Shown piece after piece: positions 59,762-64,000 of a DNA stretch of 64,000 bases (positions are counted from its first letter, which is position 1; each line of letters begins with the position of its first letter). This stretch comes from Lachnoclostridium edouardi (GTDB lineage: Bacteria > Bacillota > Clostridia > Lachnospirales > Lachnospiraceae). The position numbers were made by a program, and so were the translations under genes. The notes under the pieces were generated by a model, which worked only from the letters and a program-made list of their open reading frames with translations, ran no database searches and was not told the origin of the DNA. Location: assembly GCF_900240245.1 (NCBI RefSeq), contig NZ_OESQ01000001.1, positions 2,600,085 through 2,664,084 of the forward strand, written 5' to 3'.

Positions 59762-60946
59762 ATGAATAAAATCATTTATCTTGACAACGCGGCAACGACG
59801 AAAACGCGGCCAGAGGTCGTGGAAGCTATGCTGCCTTATTTTACAGAATATTATGGAAATCCATCTTCTGTATATGAATTTTCTAACCAGAGTAAGCAGG
59901 CTATCAGCCATACCAGAGAGGTAATTGCAAAGGCTCTCTCAGTAAAACCAAATGAAATTTATTTTACTGCAGGGGGAACAGAGGCTGACAACTGGGCTAT
60001 TAAAGCAGCAGCCGAAGCTTACGAAAGCAAGGGAAAGCACATTATAACAAGCAAGATTGAACACCACGCTGTGCTTCACACTTGTGAGTATCTGGAGCGG
60101 AAGGGATTTCAGGTTACGTATTTAGATGTAGACGAAAATGGATTGATCAGCTTAGAAGAGCTGGAAAAAGCCATTCGTCCTGATACAATACTGATTTCTA
60201 TTATGTTTGCAAACAATGAAATCGGTACAGTGGAGCCAATAGAAGAGATTGGAAAGATAGCGAAAAAGCACGGCGTTTTATTCCACACAGACGCAGTCCA
60301 GGCATTTGGACACATTCCGATTCACGCAGATCAGTGTAATATTGATATGCTTAGCGCCAGCGGCCATAAGCTGAACGGCCCTAAGGGCATCGGATTTTTA
60401 TATATTAGAACAGGCTTAAAGCTGGGCTCCTTTATTCACGGAGGCGCTCAGGAAAGAAAAAGGCGTGCAGGCACAGAGAATGTGCCGGGAATTGCAGGTC
60501 TTGGAAAAGCAGTGGAAATCGCTGTGAATACAATGGAAGAGCGCAGCCGGAAGGAAAAAGAGCTGAGAGATTATTTAATAGAAAAGGTTATGGCCTCTGT
60601 TCCTTACACAAGGATTAACGGCCATAGGGAGCAAAGACTGTCCAATAACGTAAATTTTGCATTCCAGTTTATTGAAGGAGAATCTTTATTGATTATGCTG
60701 GATATGGCCGGCATCTGCGGCTCCAGCGGTTCTGCATGTACTTCGGGCTCATTAGACCCGTCTCACGTGCTGCTGGCCATCGGACTGCCTCACGAGATCG
60801 CCCACGGTTCTCTTCGTTTAAGCTTAAATGAAGAAAACACAAAGGAAGAGATGGATTACGTTGCAGAGAAAATTAAAGAGATAGTAGAACGTTTAAGAAA
60901 TATGTCTCCTTTATATGAGGACTTTGTGAAAAAGAATTTAAAATAA
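59762..60946 (+). CDS. nifS: Cysteine desulfurase (NifS/IscS family), 394 aa
   Basis: A PLP enzyme that takes sulfur from cysteine for Fe-S clusters and tRNA thiolation. It starts MNKIIYLDNAATTKTRPEVVEAM. The PLP Lys is in SASGHKLNGPKG (near 203) and the catalytic Cys in SGSACTSG (near 325). KIEHHAVLHTCEYL and HTDAVQAFGHIP are normal. A frame start at 59675 exists but GGCGG and the conserved N-terminus favour ATG 59762. It heads a nifS-nifU-mnmA run, so it probably supplies sulfur to both scaffold and thiouridylase. Confidence 0.95.
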   Translation: MNKIIYLDNAATTKTRPEVVEAMLPYFTEYYGNPSSVYEFSNQSKQAISHTREVIAKALSVKPNEIYFTAGGTEADNWAIKAAAEAYESKGKHIITSKIEHHAVLHTCEYLERKGFQVTYLDVDENGLISLEELEKAIRPDTILISIMFANNEIGTVEPIEEIGKIAKKHGVLFHTDAVQAFGHIPIHADQCNIDMLSASGHKLNGPKGIGFLYIRTGLKLGSFIHGGAQERKRRAGTENVPGIAGLGKAVEIAVNTMEERSRKEKELRDYLIEKVMASVPYTRINGHREQRLSNNVNFAFQFIEGESLLIMLDMAGICGSSGSACTSGSLDPSHVLLAIGLPHEIAHGSLRLSLNEENTKEEMDYVAEKIKEIVERLRNMSPLYEDFVKKNLK

Positions 60947-60958
60947 AGAGAAAGGAAA

Positions 60959-61010
60959 GGACGCCAGGCTGGGGCCGGCAGGCAAAAGGCCAGCAAGTTC
61001 CGCCTGGAGC
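60959..61010 (+). promoter_or_regulatory. Inverted-repeat spacer between nifS and nifU
   Basis: CGCCAGGC near 60962 and GCCTGG near 61002 can pair, with inner GGCCGGC/GGCC pairings. The end of the stem covers GGAG just before nifU. It may tune nifU translation or stabilise the message; no T-run follows. Confidence 0.35.
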
Positions 61011-61024
61011 TTTTAGGTAAATAT

Positions 61025-61462
61025 ATGTATACAGAAAAAGTAATGGATCATTTTGAGCATCCCAGAAATGTAGGAGAAATTGAAAACGCAAGCGGGACAG
61101 GCACTGTAGGAAACGCTAAGTGCGGGGATATTATGAGAATTTATCTGGACATTGACGAGAACCAGATTATTCGGGACGTAAAATTTAAGACATTTGGCTG
61201 CGGGGCAGCTGTGGCTACCAGCAGCATGGCTACAGAAATGGTAAAAGGCAAATCTGTTCAGGAAGCCATGGAAGTGACAAACAAGGCTGTTTGCGAAGCT
61301 TTGGACGGACTGCCTCCTGTAAAAGTACACTGTTCCCTTCTGGCAGAGGAGGCAATTCATGCAGCTCTCTGGGACTATGCCGAGAAAAACGGAATCCATA
61401 TTGAGGGACTGAAGAAGCCTAAGTCTGATATTGGAGAAGAGGAAGTAGAGGAAGAATATTAA
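61025..61462 (+). CDS. nifU: NifU/IscU-type Fe-S scaffold protein, 145 aa
   Basis: The N-terminal-domain type of NifU: MYTEKVMDHFEHPRNVGEIENASGTG followed by the three cluster-ligand Cys in GNAKCGD (near 37), FGCGAA (near 62) and KVHCSLL (near 107). A C-terminal acidic tail (IGEEEVEEEY) replaces other domains. It assembles Fe-S clusters with sulfur from the upstream desulfurase. The gene follows nifS with a hairpin-containing 78-base gap. Confidence 0.93.
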   Translation: MYTEKVMDHFEHPRNVGEIENASGTGTVGNAKCGDIMRIYLDIDENQIIRDVKFKTFGCGAAVATSSMATEMVKGKSVQEAMEVTNKAVCEALDGLPPVKVHCSLLAEEAIHAALWDYAEKNGIHIEGLKKPKSDIGEEEVEEEY

Positions 61463-61521
61463 TCCTTGAAAAAAGAGTAAAAACAGGTTTTTCAAATAAA
61501 AGATAATCTGGAGAATAAGGG

Positions 61522-62601
61522 ATGAGCGGAAAAAAAGTAGTAGTAGGCATGTCAGGAGGAGTAGATTCTTCTGTAGCTGCCTGGCTGTTAAAAAAACAGG
61601 GATATGACGTGATCGGCGTAACTATGCAGATCTGGCAGGAAGAGGAACAGGCAGTACAGGAGGAAAACGGAGGCTGCTGCGGTTTAAGCGCTGTGGAGGA
61701 CGCCAGAAAAGTGGCCTGGGAGCTGGGCATTCCTTATTACGTAATGAATTTCAGGAAAGAATTTAAGTCTCATGTAATGGATTATTTTGTAGATGAGTAC
61801 GTACACGGGCGCACCCCTAATCCCTGTATAGCCTGCAACCGTTTTGTAAAGTGGGAATCCCTTTTAAAACGCAGCATGGATATTGGAGCAGAATATATTG
61901 CCACCGGCCATTACGCAAGGGTGGAGCAGCTGCCAAACGGCAGATATGCTTTAAGAAAATCTGCCACAGCCGCCAAGGATCAGACATACGCTTTATATAA
62001 TCTGACTCAGCAGCAGCTTTCCCACACCCTGATGCCGGTGGGAGATTATACAAAAGAGGAAATCAGGGCTATGGCGGAGGAGATGAATCTGCCTGTGGCT
62101 CACAAAAAGGACAGCCAGGAAATCTGTTTTATTCCTGATAATGACTATGCAAAATTTATTGAGGAAAATGCCGGGCATGTGCCTCCGGAAGGTGATTTTG
62201 TAGATATGGACGGAAAGGTGCTGGGCAGGCATAAAGGAATCTCCCACTATACCATTGGTCAGAGAAAAGGGTTAAATTTATCTATGGGCCATCCTGTTTT
62301 TGTGGCGGCCATCAGGCCAGAGACAAACCAGGTGGTAATTGGAAATTCTGATAATATTTTCACGGATACAGTGCGCTGCACCAATTTAAACTGGATGGCA
62401 GTGGACGGGCTTCACGGTGAGACTATGAAGGTGGACGCCAAAATCAGATACAGTCATAAGGGAGCCGGATGTCAGATTAAAGAGCTGGAGAAGGGCATAG
62501 TAGAATGTGTATTTGAGGAGCCCCAGAGGGCGCCTACTCCCGGTCAGGCGGTGGTGTTTTACAGCGGAGACTATGTGGTGGGAGGAGGGACCATTTTATG
62601 A
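61522..62601 (+). CDS. mnmA: tRNA-specific 2-thiouridylase MnmA, 359 aa
   Basis: Makes 2-thiouridine at position 34 of Lys, Glu and Gln tRNAs using ATP and persulfide sulfur. The PP-loop is GMSGGVDSS (residues 9-17). Catalytic Cys are C102 in PNPCIACN and C202 in DSQEICFIPD. HKGISHYTIGQRKGLNL marks the central domain and RAPTPGQAVVFY the C-terminal domain. It overlaps the next gene by 4 bases (ATGA). Location behind nifS-nifU fits sulfur delivery by that desulfurase. Confidence 0.96.
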   Translation: MSGKKVVVGMSGGVDSSVAAWLLKKQGYDVIGVTMQIWQEEEQAVQEENGGCCGLSAVEDARKVAWELGIPYYVMNFRKEFKSHVMDYFVDEYVHGRTPNPCIACNRFVKWESLLKRSMDIGAEYIATGHYARVEQLPNGRYALRKSATAAKDQTYALYNLTQQQLSHTLMPVGDYTKEEIRAMAEEMNLPVAHKKDSQEICFIPDNDYAKFIEENAGHVPPEGDFVDMDGKVLGRHKGISHYTIGQRKGLNLSMGHPVFVAAIRPETNQVVIGNSDNIFTDTVRCTNLNWMAVDGLHGETMKVDAKIRYSHKGAGCQIKELEKGIVECVFEEPQRAPTPGQAVVFYSGDYVVGGGTIL

Positions 62602-63770
62602 AAAACAGATGGAAATTCCTGAAATATATAATATTTAGCTGCGCCTTATCTGCAGCAGCCGTGGTTTCTGCAACTGGCTGCGGCAAATTTGAGGATATTG
62701 CCTATGAAGAGGCAGAGGTAAGCAGTCTGGATATTTCCGTGACAAAGGAAACAGCTCCTGCTATGGAGGCGGTAGATCAGACTGTTTATGTAACAGGCTC
62801 TAATGTAAATGTGAGACAGGAGCCTGGGGCTTTTGGCGCAGTAATTACAAGACTGAATACAGGGGATTCCCTGAAAAGGACAGGCTACAATCAGTCCTGG
62901 AGCCGAGTGATTTACAATGGAGCCACAGCATATATTTCTTCTGATTACCTTTCCACAAAGAAGCCTGAACCTAAGGTGGTGGGAGAAACTGGTGAAGGTA
63001 CAGAAAACTTATCAGAAGGCATAAAAGTAAGTCTGGATTCCTCCTGGAAATATGCTGATTTTGCAAAAATCACTTCAGGCGCAGCTGTTCTTTACCGGTC
63101 AGAGGCGGCAGGTAAAAAAGGAATTACAGTGTGCGTCAATCCAGGCCACGGCACAAAGGGCGGAAGCTCTGTAAAGACCCAGTGCCATCCGGACGGCACT
63201 CCAAAAGTGACGGGAGGAACTACTCAGTCTGGGGCCACCTCTGCGGTGGCAGTATCTTCAGGCACAGAGTTTTTAGACGGCACAGCGGAGCACAAGGTGA
63301 CTTTGGCAGCAGCTAAAATTTTAAAGAAAAAGCTTTTGGCAGAGGGCTATGATGTGTTGATGATCAGGGAAAGCGACGACGTACAGCTGGACAACATAGC
63401 CAGAACAGTAATCGCCAACAATAAGGCGGACTGCCATATATCCCTGCACTGGGATTCTACTACAAGTGATAAAGGAGCCTTTTACATGAGCGTGCCTAAT
63501 GTGGCTTCCTATAGAAATATGGAGCCTGTAAAGTCACATTGGCAGCAGCACAATGCTTTAGGGGAAAGTCTGGTAAGCGGTTTAAGGGCAGCTGGAGTAA
63601 AAATATTTTCCGGCGGAGCCATGGAAATGGACTTGACTCAAACCTCCTTTTCCACAATCCCCTCAATAGATATTGAGCTGGGTGACAGAGCTTCAGACCA
63701 CTCGGAGGCTGCCCTGGAAAAGCTGGCGTCCGGCCTTGTAACAGGGGTGAATCAATATTTTAACAAGTAA
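62598..63770 (+). CDS. SH3-domain N-acetylmuramoyl-L-alanine amidase lipoprotein, 390 aa
   Basis: A lipoprotein signal (IIFSCALSAAAVVSATGC, Cys near 28) is followed by an SH3b domain (VTGSNVNVRQEPGAFGAVITRLNTGDSLKRTGYNQSWSRVIYNGATAYISSDYL, about 65-120). An Amidase_3 domain then has CVNPGHG with the first Zn His, EHKVTLAAAKIL with the Glu ligand and HISLHWDST with the second His, plus a late SIDIELGDRASDHSEAAL. It cuts the amide bond between MurNAc and the peptide of cell-wall peptidoglycan outside the cell. It is translationally coupled to mnmA (ATGA). Confidence 0.9.
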   Translation: MKNRWKFLKYIIFSCALSAAAVVSATGCGKFEDIAYEEAEVSSLDISVTKETAPAMEAVDQTVYVTGSNVNVRQEPGAFGAVITRLNTGDSLKRTGYNQSWSRVIYNGATAYISSDYLSTKKPEPKVVGETGEGTENLSEGIKVSLDSSWKYADFAKITSGAAVLYRSEAAGKKGITVCVNPGHGTKGGSSVKTQCHPDGTPKVTGGTTQSGATSAVAVSSGTEFLDGTAEHKVTLAAAKILKKKLLAEGYDVLMIRESDDVQLDNIARTVIANNKADCHISLHWDSTTSDKGAFYMSVPNVASYRNMEPVKSHWQQHNALGESLVSGLRAAGVKIFSGGAMEMDLTQTSFSTIPSIDIELGDRASDHSEAALEKLASGLVTGVNQYFNK

Positions 63771-63775
63771 ACTTT

Positions 63776-63830
63776 CCCTAACCACTACACAAATCATGGA
63801 AAATCGTGTATAATTCAGTGGTTAGGGTTT
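63776..63830 (+). terminator. Stem-loop between the amidase gene and tRNA-Ser
   Basis: CCCTAACCACT and AGTGGTTAGGG are perfect 11-base arms around a 30-base loop, followed only by TTT. The loop contains TATAAT (63809-63814), so the region may also hold the -10 box of the tRNA gene. Confidence 0.6.
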
Positions 63831-63918
63831 GGAGACGTATCGAAGAGGCCATAACGAGACTGACTCGAAATCAGTTTGCCGGGAAACCGGCACGAGGGTT
63901 CGAATCCCTCCGTCTCCG
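63831..63918 (+). tRNA. tRNA-Ser (CGA)
   Basis: The acceptor GGAGACG pairs with CGTCTCC; the anticodon stem ACTGA/TCAGT holds loop CTCGAAA (anticodon CGA). A long variable arm (TTTGCCGGGAAACCGGCACGA region) is typical of serine tRNA, and the T arm has GGTTCGAATCC. No CCA is encoded. Confidence 0.96.
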
Positions 63919-63943
63919 TTTCATATATATACAGGATAAGATA

Positions 63944-64000
63944 ATGAAAAAGGAATTGCAGGTTCAGTGTTTAAAAAGTACGCAGTATGTGCTGGAAGAA
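63944..64000 (+). CDS. Start of a gene cut by the window end
   Basis: ATG 63944 opens a frame to the last base with AGGATAAG upstream. The 19 visible residues begin MKKELQVQCLKSTQYVLEE. Too little is present to name the product. Confidence 0.5.
   Translation, partial: MKKELQVQCLKSTQYVLEE

Noticed and set aside
1..64000. CRISPR array
   Set aside because: No regularly spaced direct repeats with unique spacers were seen; the phased TGTGCCA words are too short and too close.

Overview
The window looks like a chromosome segment of a low-GC Gram-positive anaerobe, most likely a member of the Lachnospiraceae (Clostridium cluster XIVa). Supporting signs are strong AGGAGG ribosome binding sites, a SpoVB-like flippase, a DUF5688 protein, a NuoE-like ferredoxin-type protein and a NifS-NifU-MnmA cluster. 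The genus cannot be fixed from sequence reading alone. About two thirds of the window (from before base 1 to roughly 43.9-44.1 kb) is one integrative conjugative element (ICE). The last 20 kb is ordinary chromosome.

ICE, left part (1-16.2 kb). Base 1 falls inside or just after an IS200/IS605-type right end with a highly structured, omega-RNA-like segment. Next comes a rightward sigma-like/HTH gene pair. Then follows a long leftward block of DNA-processing and regulatory genes: zinc-ribbon and Cys-rich proteins (one ending in a sliding-clamp motif), a fused N6-adenine methyltransferase-helicase, a DUF932 protein, an SSB-like OB-fold protein and two more sigma-70-like proteins.

ICE, middle part (16.2-27.9 kb). 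A leftward operon encodes an apparently complete Gram-positive Tad-type pilus: two TadE-like pseudopilins, a membrane-anchored Pro/Glu-rich protein, a large secreted protein, a prepilin peptidase, CpaB, a CpaE/TadZ-like ATPase, TadA/CpaF, TadB, TadC and a small Flp-like pilin. A rightward AbiE-type toxin-antitoxin pair and an acetyltransferase are inserted as cargo.

ICE, right part (27.9-43.9 kb). A leftward operon encodes a type IV secretion system: a VirB2-like pilin, a VirB6/TrbL-like channel, an Ala/Gly/Ser-rich secreted protein, a C39-like cell wall or processing peptidase, a VirB3-VirB4 fusion ATPase, three accessory proteins, the VirD4 coupling protein and an S1-domain protein. An excisionase-like gene and two overlapping tyrosine recombinases follow, reading rightward toward the element's right end. 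No canonical relaxase is visible in the window.

The Tad operon and the T4SS operon start from promoter regions that are recognisably copies of each other. Both have 11-bp-phased TGTGCCA repeats, a shared GAAAGAGCA block, weak -35 boxes and an intrinsic terminator in the leader. This suggests that both surface machines are switched on together by one activator plus read-through of a leader terminator.

Chromosome (44-64 kb): uvrB; feoAB behind a Fur-box promoter; a DUF5688 gene; acyP; a NuoE-like gene; tRNA-Arg(CCG); a membrane-anchored protein; queA; an RluF-like pseudouridine synthase; ligA; metA; an orphan HicB-like gene; an SGNH-type lipoprotein; a SpoVB/MurJ-like flippase; nifS-nifU-mnmA; an SH3-amidase lipoprotein; tRNA-Ser(CGA); and the start of one more gene.
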